A DNA stretch of 55,072 nucleotides from Candidatus Latescibacterota bacterium (GCA_022826515.1 JAJDUT010000026.1:1-55072), one strand, 5' to 3'; shown: positions 41,155 through 50,516, numbered from the stretch's first letter. Notes: generated by a model not told the origin, from the letters alone. Translations and numbers: made by a program.

Positions 41155-42027
41155 ATGGAAATCCAACCCCAACCGCAGATATTCGACGTCAACGAGCAAA
41201 ACTTTGAAGAATTGGTCCTCCAAGGCTCGCAGGAGCGCGTCATCGTCGTCGATTTTTGGGCCCCTTGGTGCGGCCCTTGCAAAACTTTAGGACCCATCCT
41301 CGAAGACGTCGTCGCGTCGCTCGGCCCCAGCGTAGCCCTAGCCAAGATCAACGTCGATGAAAACCAACAGCTCGCCATGGCCTTTCGGATCCAAGGCATC
41401 CCCGCAGTCAAAATCGTCAAGAACGGCCAGCTAGCCCAAGAATTTACCGGCGCTTTACCTAGGGAGCAGATCGAAGCCATTCTCCGTCCCTTGGTTTCTG
41501 ATGCTCTCATCCCTGAAGCCCAAGAGATTGATCAGGCCGACGACTTAGCTGCCACTGGCGACCTCGACGAGGCCGCGCGCCAGTACGAGCAGATGCTTGA
41601 GGAAAATCCCACCGACGGCCCCGCCCTCCTCGGCTTGGCGAAGATCCACCTGCAGCAGGGCCGCTTCGAGACCGTACAAGAGCTAGTCAATCTCGTCGAA
41701 TCGGACGCCCCCGAACACCCACAGGCCCAAGCACTGCTCACCCAGATCGAGTTTGCCCACCAGTGCCAGCAGGCTGGGGGCCGCGCCGCCTGCGCCCAGC
41801 GCGTGCTCAGCCAGCCAGACGACCCAGAGGCCCGCCACTTACTCGCCTGTTGCGCAGCCTCCGAGGGCGACTACGAAACCGCGTTGCAGGAATGGCTGCA
41901 CATCGCGGGGAAAAAATCGAACGGCGACCAAGCCAAGGACGCCATGGTCGCCGTCTTCCACCTACTCGGCCGCGACAATCCGCTGGTGGCCGACTACCAG
42001 CGCAAACTCTACCAAGCCCTGTACTGA
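41155..42027 (+). CDS. Thioredoxin-TPR protein, CnoX/YbbN-like
   Basis: 290 residues. An N-terminal thioredoxin domain has the active site FWAPWCGPCK (Cys39, Cys42), KINVDENQQLAMAFRIQGIP and the cis-Pro GIPAVK. Two to four TPR units follow (LDEAARQYEQMLEENPTDGP, LGLAKIHLQQGRFETVQELV). This is the YbbN/CnoX architecture, a chaperone-linked holdase; unlike E. coli CnoX it keeps both cysteines, so it may be redox active. GGAAGGA precedes the ATG. The next gene starts seven bases after its stop. Confidence 0.92.
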   Translation: MEIQPQPQIFDVNEQNFEELVLQGSQERVIVVDFWAPWCGPCKTLGPILEDVVASLGPSVALAKINVDENQQLAMAFRIQGIPAVKIVKNGQLAQEFTGALPREQIEAILRPLVSDALIPEAQEIDQADDLAATGDLDEAARQYEQMLEENPTDGPALLGLAKIHLQQGRFETVQELVNLVESDAPEHPQAQALLTQIEFAHQCQQAGGRAACAQRVLSQPDDPEARHLLACCAASEGDYETALQEWLHIAGKKSNGDQAKDAMVAVFHLLGRDNPLVADYQRKLYQALY

Positions 42028-42034
42028 GCGCGCC

Positions 42035-43090
42035 ATGCAGATTACCCACCTCAAACGCACCGTCTGTTGCGTGCCCTTCCTCCCGGGCATCCTCCCTCCG
42101 CCCGAGTACGACGAGCCTAATCCTAGTTATCCCGAGCCGCTCTCGGCCCGGCGTCAAGACGTCCTCAAGATCCACACCGACCAAGGACTGACCGGCCTCG
42201 GTATGAGCGGACCGTACTACGGCGACCGCGCAGAGCAGCCACCTGATCTGATCGGCAAAGACCCCAACACCTTTGAGCCACGCGCTCTGCGCGGCGGTGG
42301 CTGGAACATTGCCCTCCTCGACCTAATCGGCAAAATGATCGGCTGGCCGCTGTGCCGCATCTTCGGCGGCAAACTACAGGACAAGGTGCTGGTTGACTAC
42401 TGGATCAGTCGGATGAGCGCTGCGGATTCCGCCCGCGCAGCCCAACGCGCCGCCGAACTAGGTTTTCACGGTATCAAGATGAAGTGCAAGTGGGAAGATG
42501 CCAACATGGAAGACCGGGTCCGCGCCGCTCTCGAAGTCGCGCCGCACTTGCGAGTAGTCCTAGACCCCAACGAGCGCTTCTACAACCTCGAAAACGCGCT
42601 CGACCTAGCCCGCCGCCTCGACGGACTCGACGTGGTCTTCGAAGATCCCTTCCCCAAAACCGATCTCAGCGAATATCGCCGCCTCAAGGAAGAGACCAGC
42701 GTCCTCGTCGCCCCGCACTTCCAAAACCCCCGCCAGATCATCGACGCAGTGCATCTCGAAGCGGTTGACGCCTTCAACGTCGCACCCTCGGATTGGGATT
42801 TTCTCGACATGGCGCGCATCGCCGCAAGCGCGGACATCCCCGTGTGGCAAGCCTCCAATGTCGATCTGGGGATTTTCGACGCCTTCCGCCTCCACGCCTC
42901 GGCCGCCGCGCCCAACTGCACCTTTGGCTCCGACCTCTGCGGCAACTTTGTGCACGAGCACAGCCTGCTCAAAGGGCCGCTGGTCCGAGACGGCTACGCC
43001 ATCGTGCCCACCGGCCCGGGCTTGGGCGTGGAATTGGACGAGGACGCCGTCGCCCGCTACGCCATCTCCGCGCAGCAATGGCCCGGCTAG
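42035..43090 (+). CDS. Enolase-superfamily enzyme (mandelate racemase/muconate lactonizing type)
   Basis: 351 residues from the ATG at 42035. The barrel has the K-x-K base motif GIKMKCKWED (about 147), metal ligands LDPNE (about 176) and FEDPF (about 201). At the third ligand position the usual acidic residue is not evident: the segment reads VLVAPHFQNPRQ, with a His. This suggests an unusual metal site or a divergent subgroup. It probably acts on a sugar acid or similar carboxylate. Its end overlaps the convergent PhyH-type gene by four bases. Confidence 0.85.
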   Translation: MQITHLKRTVCCVPFLPGILPPPEYDEPNPSYPEPLSARRQDVLKIHTDQGLTGLGMSGPYYGDRAEQPPDLIGKDPNTFEPRALRGGGWNIALLDLIGKMIGWPLCRIFGGKLQDKVLVDYWISRMSAADSARAAQRAAELGFHGIKMKCKWEDANMEDRVRAALEVAPHLRVVLDPNERFYNLENALDLARRLDGLDVVFEDPFPKTDLSEYRRLKEETSVLVAPHFQNPRQIIDAVHLEAVDAFNVAPSDWDFLDMARIAASADIPVWQASNVDLGIFDAFRLHASAAAPNCTFGSDLCGNFVHEHSLLKGPLVRDGYAIVPTGPGLGVELDEDAVARYAISAQQWPG

Positions 43091-43857
43091 GCCGGAACCA
43101 ACGCCTCTGTGCCAAAAATCATCGGATAGCCTTCGCCCGTGCGCACGGAACGCGAAGCTCCGTCCATATAGGCGATGCTAAAGGCGCGACGCGACTGGCC
43201 CGTCGGGTTGATCCCCGAGCGGTGCAGCAGCAGGTTGTTGAGCAAAATCGCCTCACCCGCCTCGGCTTCGAGGTCGATTTCCGCGCCCGGCGGCGCGTAT
43301 TCGGCTAGCTGTTCTGCCGAAGGAAAATGCCCTTCAGTGATCACCCCGTGCTTGTGGCTGCCGGGCACCACCTGCATACAGCCGTTTGCCACCGTCGCCG
43401 GATCGATCGCGGTCCACACCGTGGTCGTCGGATTGTAACCCACGCCCCAACCCACACCCACGTCTTGATGCCAAGGCAATATCGTTCCCTTTTCCGCCGG
43501 CTTGTTCATAAACATCGCCCGGAAAATCGACACGTCCTCGCCGATATAGCGCCGGGTGATCTGGCGGAAAAGCGGGTGCTGCATGTAGGCGAGATAGACG
43601 GGGTCCTGCTCCAAGCCCATGATCTTGCGGTACTGAAGCGTGGTGCCCTTGTGGCCGGTAGAGACGGTGGGCATCTTCGCGTAGTCGGCGTCCTCCCCGT
43701 CGAGCTGAAACTCCATCTCCGGGCAGGGGATCTCGCCGAGCATGATCGCGTCGATGCGCTGCTGTAGTTCGGCCAATCCCGCGTCGTCGAGTACCTTGCC
43801 GAGCCGCACGTACCCGTGCTCCTCAAAGTGGGCGTGCTGTTCGTCGCTGTATTCCAT
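43087..43857 (-). CDS. Phytanoyl-CoA dioxygenase (PhyH) family protein
   Basis: 256 residues, Fe(II)/2-oxoglutarate dioxygenase fold. The iron site is the HxD of LPWHQDVGVGWG and the distal His in LLLHRSGINPTGQSRRAFS, where the Arg after it binds 2-oxoglutarate. These enzymes hydroxylate very diverse small molecules; some PhyH members (PhnY*) hydroxylate 2-aminoethylphosphonate, but this gene is 10 kb from the phosphonate cluster and the substrate is unknown. Confidence 0.9.
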   Translation of the reverse strand: MEYSDEQHAHFEEHGYVRLGKVLDDAGLAELQQRIDAIMLGEIPCPEMEFQLDGEDADYAKMPTVSTGHKGTTLQYRKIMGLEQDPVYLAYMQHPLFRQITRRYIGEDVSIFRAMFMNKPAEKGTILPWHQDVGVGWGVGYNPTTTVWTAIDPATVANGCMQVVPGSHKHGVITEGHFPSAEQLAEYAPPGAEIDLEAEAGEAILLNNLLLHRSGINPTGQSRRAFSIAYMDGASRSVRTGEGYPMIFGTEALVPA

Positions 43858-43891
43858 TAGCTATTTCCCTCCGTTTCCCTAGAAATGAGCA

Positions 43892-44086
43892 ATGTTCTCC
43901 CCCGTGTCAAATTTTCCTACCTTTCCCCCGGCTCGTCCGCTCCGTTCCAAACGAGGAATTCACCATGCCTACCCCGAATTCGTCGCCAGCTTACCCGAAG
44001 AACGGGCCGCCTTGCTCACCGGCGGGGACAAATACGGCTGGCAACGCAAACTGCGCGACTTAGCCACACCTGCAGAAACCGTTTAA
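43892..44086 (+). pseudogene. Decayed 3' end of a sulfatase-type gene (remnant A)
   Basis: The frame ends FVASLPEERAALLTGGDKYG, then WQRKLRDLATPAETV and TAA. The last 105 or so bases are clearly homologous to 50676-50769, which is joined to a sulfatase N-terminus. Most differences between the copies fall at third codon positions in this frame, as expected for a once coding tail. No start with a ribosome site gives a credible complete protein. It sits directly upstream of the solute-binding protein gene. Confidence 0.6.
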
Positions 44087-44104
44087 ACGTCGAAGGAAAT
44101 TCAC

Positions 44105-45853
44105 ATGCAATACGGAAACCAAACGCGGATCTGGTGCTCTTGGCTTTGTTGCGCTTTGCTCTTGGCGTGCGGTGGTACCGAAGACCAAGCCGAACAACAG
44201 CCGAGTGTGCAACAAGTCCCGCGCGACCGGACGCTGATCCTCGGGTTGACCCAGATGCTCGACTACGACGCCTTCAACCCCTTTATCCCCGGCATGGTCT
44301 CTTCGACAGGCTCCAATTTCCTCTTCGAGCCGCTCTATTACTACAATGCCTATGGCGAAGAAAACAACCTCATCCCCTGGATCGCGGAGGGCCACCAATA
44401 CAACGAGGATTACACCGAAGTAACCATCAAAATCCGCGACGGCGTCCAATGGAGCGACGGCATGCCGTGGACGGCGCGTGACTTGGTCTTCACCATCAAT
44501 ATGCTCAAGGCCCATGCGCCGGAGTTGCTTCTATCCACCGATATGCAAACCTGGGTCGCCGAGGCGGTAGCCGTGGACGCGCTGACAGCGCGCATCACCC
44601 TGCGGGCATCCAATCCAAGATTTCTGTTTTCGTACTTCACCGATTGCTTCGGCAATGGAGTCCGCATCGTCCCCGAGCACATCTGGAAGGATCAGGACGC
44701 CAATACCTTCAAAAACCTCGATCTAGCCAAGGGCTGGCCAGTGGTCAGCGGGCCTTATCGCCTAGCGATTGCCGCTCCCGAACAGCGAGTCTGGGATCTG
44801 CGGCCGGAGTGGTGGGCGGCCGGAGTGGGGTTCCAGCGCCTACCCAAAGTAGAGCGCATCATCTACCTACCCTTCGGCAATGAAGCCAAATGGTCCCAGC
44901 AGCTTTTGGCCAACGAGATCGATTCGAGCATCGACTTGCGCCCCGTCAACATCAAGACTGTTCTCGAACAAAACCCCAATATCTCTACCTGGTCGGGCAG
45001 GGAAGCACCCTACGGCTATCTGGATTGGTGGCCGCTGTCCCTCGGTTTCAACAATCTCGAAGAACCCTTCAGCGACCCAGAGATTCGCTGGGCCATCAAC
45101 TACGCGATCAATCGCGCCCAAGTAGTTGACGTCGGTTGGCAGGGAGCGGGCAAGTTCACGCTCTATCCCTATCCCGAATTTCCCCCGCTAATGCGCTATA
45201 TCGACCAGATCCAAGATCTTCTCGCGCAATATCAGCTAAATACCTACGACCCGACCCGCACAGCGGCGATCATGGAGCGCAAGGGATGGCACAAGGACGA
45301 GGACGGGTTCTGGAGCAAGGACGGAGCGCGCTTCAAGATAGTGGTCGATGTCTTCCCCAACCTCTTCCAAGACTTCACGCCGGTGCTGATCGAACAATTA
45401 CGCCAAGCCGGTTTTGACGCCAGCTTCCGCGCCACCAACGACGCCTATACCCGCATGACCCAAGGCAAGGCAAGGGCCTTTGTGATCGGACACGCGGCTT
45501 CGGTGCGAGACCCTTACTTCACCCTGCGCCTCTATCACAGTCGCTTCGTACAGCCGACGGGGACGGCGGCCGAGTACTTCTGGCGCTGGAAAAATGAGGA
45601 ATTCGACGCGATCGTCGATCGCATGGCAGAGGTTGCGCCGGACGATCCAGACCTGGTCGCGCTCTTCCGCCAAGCAATGGACATCTGGTTCCGCGAGCTA
45701 CCTTCGATCCCGCTAATCCAGTGGTATCACCGAATTCCCCACAACGAAACCTACTGGAAAAACTGGCCCACGGCCGAAAACCCCTACGTCAACAGCGCCT
45801 ACTGGCACCGCACCTGGCTACTTGTCTTACTCAATTTGGAACCCACGCGATAG
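44105..45853 (+). CDS. Extracellular solute-binding protein family 5 (peptide/nickel/oligosaccharide type) lipoprotein
   Basis: 582 residues. The signal sequence ends in a lipobox ALLLACGG, so it is lipid-anchored outside the cytoplasmic membrane. Family 5 features are ILGLTQMLDYDAFNPF, VTIKIRDGVQWSDGMPWTAR, LARGWP-like KGWPVVSGPYRL, INYAINRAQVV and the late IVVDVFPNLFQDFTPVLIEQL. Such proteins hand oligopeptides, sugars or metals to an ABC importer; no importer permease genes are next to it, only an exporter. A decayed copy of its 3' end is found at 47826-47910. Confidence 0.92.
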   Translation: MQYGNQTRIWCSWLCCALLLACGGTEDQAEQQPSVQQVPRDRTLILGLTQMLDYDAFNPFIPGMVSSTGSNFLFEPLYYYNAYGEENNLIPWIAEGHQYNEDYTEVTIKIRDGVQWSDGMPWTARDLVFTINMLKAHAPELLLSTDMQTWVAEAVAVDALTARITLRASNPRFLFSYFTDCFGNGVRIVPEHIWKDQDANTFKNLDLAKGWPVVSGPYRLAIAAPEQRVWDLRPEWWAAGVGFQRLPKVERIIYLPFGNEAKWSQQLLANEIDSSIDLRPVNIKTVLEQNPNISTWSGREAPYGYLDWWPLSLGFNNLEEPFSDPEIRWAINYAINRAQVVDVGWQGAGKFTLYPYPEFPPLMRYIDQIQDLLAQYQLNTYDPTRTAAIMERKGWHKDEDGFWSKDGARFKIVVDVFPNLFQDFTPVLIEQLRQAGFDASFRATNDAYTRMTQGKARAFVIGHAASVRDPYFTLRLYHSRFVQPTGTAAEYFWRWKNEEFDAIVDRMAEVAPDDPDLVALFRQAMDIWFRELPSIPLIQWYHRIPHNETYWKNWPTAENPYVNSAYWHRTWLLVLLNLEPTR

Positions 45854-45995
45854 GGGTCGGCTATTCAGCATTGTCTTACCTGGCGCTCATTACCCGAACC
45901 AATTTTTGGGTACAAGCAGTTAAGTACAATCGCAGATTTTTCCCATTCCTCCGGTCCGCCCATGAAACTGGAACCTCCATTATGAGGACATCCCT

Positions 45996-47816
45996 GTGAA
46001 ATTTATTGACAGTAGATTTCGAAGCTATTTCCGCGTACTCAAGTTAGTGTGGAAAGCCAAGCCTTCGTATATGGCTCTCGCGATTCTTCTTACTGTGATC
46101 AGTGCGGCTGTGCTGCCTGCTCAGATTTGGCTATCGAAAGTCATACTCGATCGCATAAGTGAAATTCTTCAAGTATCCTCACAAGCTCAGATGGTCGATT
46201 GGTATGCGTTACTCGTTCCCATAGGTGCTATTTTCATTGTATGGGCCGTGGGAGGAACGTGTCAATCATTGAGTACCGAAGCAAGCATGTTTGTCAGCCT
46301 ACATTTCCGAAATTATGCGGAGTTTCTTGTCCTCAAAAAAGCTACAGAACTGGATGTCGCCTTCTTTGAGACGCCGATGTTCTACGATAAAATGGAGAAC
46401 GCCCTCAAAAACATTCCAAAGGCTCACAACTTGGCGTGGGGCTCCCTGAGCTTCTTTGGGTCTTTTCTTTCTCTAGGTGCTGTTCTCGCCCTCCTGCTCA
46501 AGCTGCATCCATTAGCAATTGTCGTTCTCCTTCTCACCTCTGCTCCACAAGCTATCGTCCAGGCTTATTATGCAAACCGGTGGTTCCGCATAGAGAGCAG
46601 CCGTGTGCCGGCAAGACGGATGGCTACGTATCTTTCGAGTCTGCTGAAATCCCGGGATGCCGTAAAAGAAATCCGCGTGTTCGGCCTTGGTAAACCCTTT
46701 CTGAGGCGCTTCCGAGATTTCTGGCAGCAATACTTCGTCGCAGAAAAACGGGTACGGCTTTCGAAGGAGCGCGCGAATGCTTTTTTAGGTCTCGCATCCA
46801 GCGTTGGAACCGCGGGTATTTGGATCTATGCAGTAGTACAGGCTATCTGGAGGACTATCACTATTGGAGACGTCGTATTGGTTTTCCAGGCTGCGGAGCG
46901 GAGCCGAAGCATGTTGGAGTCTTTTTTTCGGACGATAGGCCGTCTCTACGAGGACACTCTTTTCGCAGAAAATCTTCTATCCTTCTTGGATCTGTCCCCG
47001 GATTCGGTGGAAGGTGCTTTATCACGGGGGAATCGATCGCAGATTCGCGTTCCAAGGCCAATCCAGCAAGGTATTGAGTTTCGGAATGTCTCATTTCATT
47101 ATCCACGCTCAGACCGGCTTGTCCTTAAAAATCTATCCTTTACACTCAGGCCAGAAGAGACAATAGCTGTGGTAGGTGAAAACGGCGCGGGAAAAACGAC
47201 ATTGGTAAAACTTCTGGCTCGATTTTACGACCCATCTGAAGGAGTTATCCTTCTCGACGGAAAGGAATTGCGCGAATATGATCTGGAGGATTTGCGGCAC
47301 CAAATTGGAGTGATTTTTCAGGATTTCATACACTACGATCTCACGGTAAAAGAGAATATTGGTTTGGGCCAGATCGAGCATGTAGATAATATGAATCGGA
47401 TTGTCCGCGCCGCTGAACAGGGAGGAACTAGGTCCATTATTGCTGGACTACCCAAGGGATTCGACACCGTTTTGGGCCGCACCTTTGATGAAGGGGTGGA
47501 TCTATCCGGCGGGGAGTGGCAAAGATTAGCTCTGAGCAGAGCATTTATGCGGGATGCACAGATTCTGATTCTCGATGAGCCAACTGCTGCATTGGATGCT
47601 TTCGCAGAGCATGAAATCTACGACCGATTTGCAGAACTTACCGGCGGGAAAATGACTATTTTTATCTCTCATCGATTCTCAACAGTTCGCATGGCAAGTC
47701 ATATTATCGTCCTGCAAAATGGAGAATTGATAGAAGAAGGCTCTCACGATGGACTGATGCGTGAAGACGGCCAATATGCCCAAATGTTCAATACACAAGC
47801 AGAACGGTACAGATAG
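45996..47816 (+). CDS. ABC transporter with fused membrane and ATPase domains, AT-richer than its neighbours
   Basis: 606 residues from a GTG at 45996 (GAGGA upstream). Six membrane helices come first, then Walker A GENGAGKTT (about 393), signature LSGGEWQR (about 502), Walker B LILDEPTA and H-loop FISHRFST. It is a full homodimeric-type exporter subunit of the peptide/lipid group. Codon use is visibly more AT-rich than in flanking genes, and it separates the solute-binding protein gene from a decayed copy of that gene's end, both signs of insertion by horizontal transfer. The substrate is unknown. Confidence 0.9.
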   Translation: MKFIDSRFRSYFRVLKLVWKAKPSYMALAILLTVISAAVLPAQIWLSKVILDRISEILQVSSQAQMVDWYALLVPIGAIFIVWAVGGTCQSLSTEASMFVSLHFRNYAEFLVLKKATELDVAFFETPMFYDKMENALKNIPKAHNLAWGSLSFFGSFLSLGAVLALLLKLHPLAIVVLLLTSAPQAIVQAYYANRWFRIESSRVPARRMATYLSSLLKSRDAVKEIRVFGLGKPFLRRFRDFWQQYFVAEKRVRLSKERANAFLGLASSVGTAGIWIYAVVQAIWRTITIGDVVLVFQAAERSRSMLESFFRTIGRLYEDTLFAENLLSFLDLSPDSVEGALSRGNRSQIRVPRPIQQGIEFRNVSFHYPRSDRLVLKNLSFTLRPEETIAVVGENGAGKTTLVKLLARFYDPSEGVILLDGKELREYDLEDLRHQIGVIFQDFIHYDLTVKENIGLGQIEHVDNMNRIVRAAEQGGTRSIIAGLPKGFDTVLGRTFDEGVDLSGGEWQRLALSRAFMRDAQILILDEPTAALDAFAEHEIYDRFAELTGGKMTIFISHRFSTVRMASHIIVLQNGELIEEGSHDGLMREDGQYAQMFNTQAERYR

Positions 47817-47825
47817 AATTGACAA

Positions 47826-47910
47826 GAAAAGCCTGCCAATCTGCAACAGCGCCTAGTGGCACCGCACCTAACTACTTGTCTTACGCAACCTAGAACCCCC
47901 ATAATAGGGG
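47826..47910 (+). pseudogene. Relic of a solute-binding protein gene 3' end, with in-frame stops
   Basis: The bases match 45775-45858, the 3' end of the family 5 gene, at about 80 percent over the last 57. Translated in the matching frame it reads NSA*WHRT*LLVLRNLEPP* against NSAYWHRTWLLVLLNLEPTR*: TAC became TAG and TGG became TAA, the rest is kept. This is a dead paralogue end, not a functional gene. Confidence 0.8.
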
Positions 47911-47949
47911 ATTGCAAATTCGACACCACCCCAACGAAAGGAATCACCC

Positions 47950-49020
47950 ATGAAGAACTCCGATCCATTTGAAAAGGGCCTCGCAGCCGGTGAGGCCGCG
48001 GCTTCTGCCGCCAGAGACACATCACAATCATCGGCGAACGGCGGACGCATGTACGTGCGCACTCAGAGTTTTGGGTCAACCGATGCCGAGTTGCGCTTTT
48101 TGCAGCGCTGTGGCGTGCGCCACAAGGCCGCCAACTTTCCCTTCCACCCCGACCGCGGCTGGGATCTCGACGAGTTAGTCCGGGAAAGAGAGCACCACGA
48201 GGCATTCGGGCTGACACTCGATATGAGCTTGCTGCCCATATATCAGCACTTTCCCAACATCATCTATTTTGGCAAAAGCCCGGAGCGCGACCGAGAAATC
48301 GACCTCGTATGCGAAATGATCCGCACTGCTTCGCGCGCTGGCATCGATTCTCTGCGCTATAACACGTGCATCCTGCCCATCGACCGGACGGAACAAGAGG
48401 AAGGCCGCGGCGGTTACGTCCACACGGCCTTCCGCCTAGACAAGGTCCCGGCAGAAGAACAGGCCAAGCTAACTGAGGCCGGGCGCGTCACCGCAGACAT
48501 GCACTGGGAGCGAATTGAGTATCTGCTCGAACGCATGATTCCGGTGGCAGAAGAATTCAAGGTTCGAATGGGCAATTCTCAGGAAGACCCAGCCACACCC
48601 CCCGGTTATAAGGGCGTTGACAAAGTCCTCAATGACTTTGAGGGCATGAAGCGTTTCATCGAGATTCAGCGCAGTCCGTATCACGGCTGGAACTTCTGCG
48701 TCGGCTCCATCGCCGAAGGGCTCAAAGATTCGGCCAATGAAATCTACCCCATCATAGAATACTTTGGCAGCCGCAATACGATCTTCCTCGTTCACTATCG
48801 CAACCTCCTCGGGGGACTCTACAGCTTCCGCGAGGCGCTGCCCGACGAAGGAGATATGGACTTCCACCGGGTATTAAAGGGCCTCAAGGACACAGGCTAC
48901 TGTTACGGCATTGATCCCGACCACGTCCCGCGCACCGCCGACGATCCAAAGGGCTACTATCAGTCCTATGCGTACTGCTTCGGCTACATCAACGCCATGA
49001 TTCAGGCGATCTATGGTTAA
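47950..49020 (+). CDS. Mannonate dehydratase (UxuA)-like TIM-barrel protein
   Basis: 356 residues. AAAGGAA lies before the ATG. The overall order resembles UxuA: VRMGNSQEDPATPPGYKGVD (where UxuA has the HPDDPP metal motif), PYHGWNFCVGSIAEG, FLVHYRNL (UxuA HVRN), GDMDFHRVLKGLKDTGYCYG and DPDHVPR. The first metal His is lost (N-S-Q-E-D-P), so the reaction may differ. The family dehydrates D-mannonate to 2-keto-3-deoxygluconate or belongs to related sugar-acid lyases and isomerases. Confidence 0.7.
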   Translation: MKNSDPFEKGLAAGEAAASAARDTSQSSANGGRMYVRTQSFGSTDAELRFLQRCGVRHKAANFPFHPDRGWDLDELVREREHHEAFGLTLDMSLLPIYQHFPNIIYFGKSPERDREIDLVCEMIRTASRAGIDSLRYNTCILPIDRTEQEEGRGGYVHTAFRLDKVPAEEQAKLTEAGRVTADMHWERIEYLLERMIPVAEEFKVRMGNSQEDPATPPGYKGVDKVLNDFEGMKRFIEIQRSPYHGWNFCVGSIAEGLKDSANEIYPIIEYFGSRNTIFLVHYRNLLGGLYSFREALPDEGDMDFHRVLKGLKDTGYCYGIDPDHVPRTADDPKGYYQSYAYCFGYINAMIQAIYG

Positions 49021-49025
49021 TCCAT

Positions 49026-49097
49026 ATGGAGAACAGAAGTAAGCACGACCTCCCCGAAGGATTCGTAGCGCAGACCATTGTCCGACTTTTGCAATAG
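49026..49097 (+). pseudogene. Short ORF, possibly a gene-end remnant
   Basis: ATG to TAG gives MENRSKHDLPEGFVAQTIVR plus LLQ (23 residues). It looks like the tail of a protein rather than a whole gene, with no ribosome site. It lies in the 89-base gap between two genes, in a segment that holds other decayed gene ends. Not recognised. Confidence 0.3.
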
Positions 49098-49109
49098 GGC
49101 AAGGCCCGG

Positions 49110-50516
49110 ATGTTCAAAACTCTGACAGTATATGTCGCGGCGATTGTGCTAGGTGTACTATCCTGTGGGAAAGAAAAAATGGCCGACGCGAAAACGGAAG
49201 TAACTCGCGCCGATATTATCGCGACTCACTACGAGCCTGACGCAAGCATCTTTCCCAATCCCGAACGAGGATTTTACATATATACTAATTTGCACAAACT
49301 TGATCCCGCGATTGGCAAGAGGCGTGACGAGGGGCATACGTTACTCCGGGGACGGATCTTCATGGAGGACTATCGCGAGGTCTCGTTCTTGCCGGAGTCG
49401 TTCCTCGCCGCAGTAGAAAACGGGTTCGCCATCGCCCGGGATCAGGGAATGAAAGTCATCGTCCGGGGATCTTACGGTTTCAAAGGTCCAGACGGCGACT
49501 ACAGATCGTACGAGGATCCGCCAAAGCCGAACATCAAAAACCATATCGCGCAGCTATCTCCCATTTTCGCCGACAACGAGGATGTCATCGCCCTCTTCGA
49601 GGCAGGGTTTGTCGGCCCGTGGGGCGAGTGGCACACGACAGCGATCGCAAAAGACTACGATCAAGGCCGGGAGATGCTGTTCCATATCCTCGACCACACC
49701 CCCACCGACCGCTTAGTCTTGGTCCGCTATCCCTACCTGAAACAGCAGATTTTCAAAAGATCTGGCGGCGGCTTCGCCACAGTGGATGCCAATAATGCCT
49801 ATAGCGGCGAGCATGTCGCTCGTGTCGGCCATCACAACGACTGTTTCCTCTCCTCACCGGTCGACGTCGGCACGTACGAGCGGGGAGAAATGACACGCGA
49901 GGAGGAAGTGGCCTATCTTGCAAACGAGACCCTCTACACCGCGTTCGGCGGGGAGACCTGCCGAACGCATGTACTCAACGATTGCGAGCGGACCATTACC
50001 GAACTGGAAACCCTCAAAGGCAGCTACCTCAATAGCAGCTATCACCCCGAGGTACTCGACAAGTGGGCCGCCCAGGGTTGTTTCGACGAGGTGAAGAGGA
50101 GGCTGGGAGCGCGGTTTGTCTTGACTCAGAGCCGCATCGCGGCCACCGCCAGTCCCGGTGGGCGGCTCGCAGTGGAAATAGACCTAGACAATCGCGGTTT
50201 CGCCTCGCTTTACAATAGGCGTGATGTGGAGATCGTATTGGAAAACGAAGAGAGCGGAGCGGTCCAAGCCTTTGTGGTCGATGTCGATCCGCGCACTTGG
50301 AAGCCAGGGGCGTCCCACGTGCTTTCCACCGTGGTTCAGCTATCCTCTACTATGGCGCTGGGCGAATATACCGCGTACTTACACTTGCCCGATCCCAGTC
50401 CGAGGCTTGTTGGCGATCCACGCTACGCATATCGGATCGCCAACGAGGGGATTTGGGACGAGGAACGAGGCTATAACGAACTGGCCAGAGGCATTGTCAT
50501 CCAGGCTACGGAATGA
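49110..50516 (+). CDS. DUF4874/DUF4832 lipoprotein
   Basis: 468 residues with a signal peptide ending in a lipobox VLSCGK (Cys19). The start NPERGFYIYTNLHKLDP, LLRGRIFMEDYREVSFLPES, GMKVIVRGSYGFKGPDGDY and FVGPWGEWHTT are hallmarks of DUF4874, a TIM-barrel-like domain with conserved acidic residues; SYLNSSYHPEVLDKWAAQGC and the C-terminal beta domain match DUF4832. Secreted members lie in polysaccharide-use loci and are suspected glycoside hydrolases; activity is not established. It follows the UxuA-like gene. Confidence 0.82.
   Translation: MFKTLTVYVAAIVLGVLSCGKEKMADAKTEVTRADIIATHYEPDASIFPNPERGFYIYTNLHKLDPAIGKRRDEGHTLLRGRIFMEDYREVSFLPESFLAAVENGFAIARDQGMKVIVRGSYGFKGPDGDYRSYEDPPKPNIKNHIAQLSPIFADNEDVIALFEAGFVGPWGEWHTTAIAKDYDQGREMLFHILDHTPTDRLVLVRYPYLKQQIFKRSGGGFATVDANNAYSGEHVARVGHHNDCFLSSPVDVGTYERGEMTREEEVAYLANETLYTAFGGETCRTHVLNDCERTITELETLKGSYLNSSYHPEVLDKWAAQGCFDEVKRRLGARFVLTQSRIAATASPGGRLAVEIDLDNRGFASLYNRRDVEIVLENEESGAVQAFVVDVDPRTWKPGASHVLSTVVQLSSTMALGEYTAYLHLPDPSPRLVGDPRYAYRIANEGIWDEERGYNELARGIVIQATE

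Noticed and set aside
41753..42034. N-terminal extension of the enolase-superfamily gene
   Set aside because: It is the shadow of the thioredoxin-TPR gene; the fold begins at the ATG at 42035.
43964..44060. Small gene MPTPNSSPAYP... in a second frame of sulfatase remnant A
   Set aside because: A ribosome-like GAGGA precedes it, but third-position bias between remnants A and B supports the other frame as the ancestral one.
45854..45995. Promoter for the ABC exporter gene
   Set aside because: TACAAT is present but the best -35 partners are weak or wrongly spaced.
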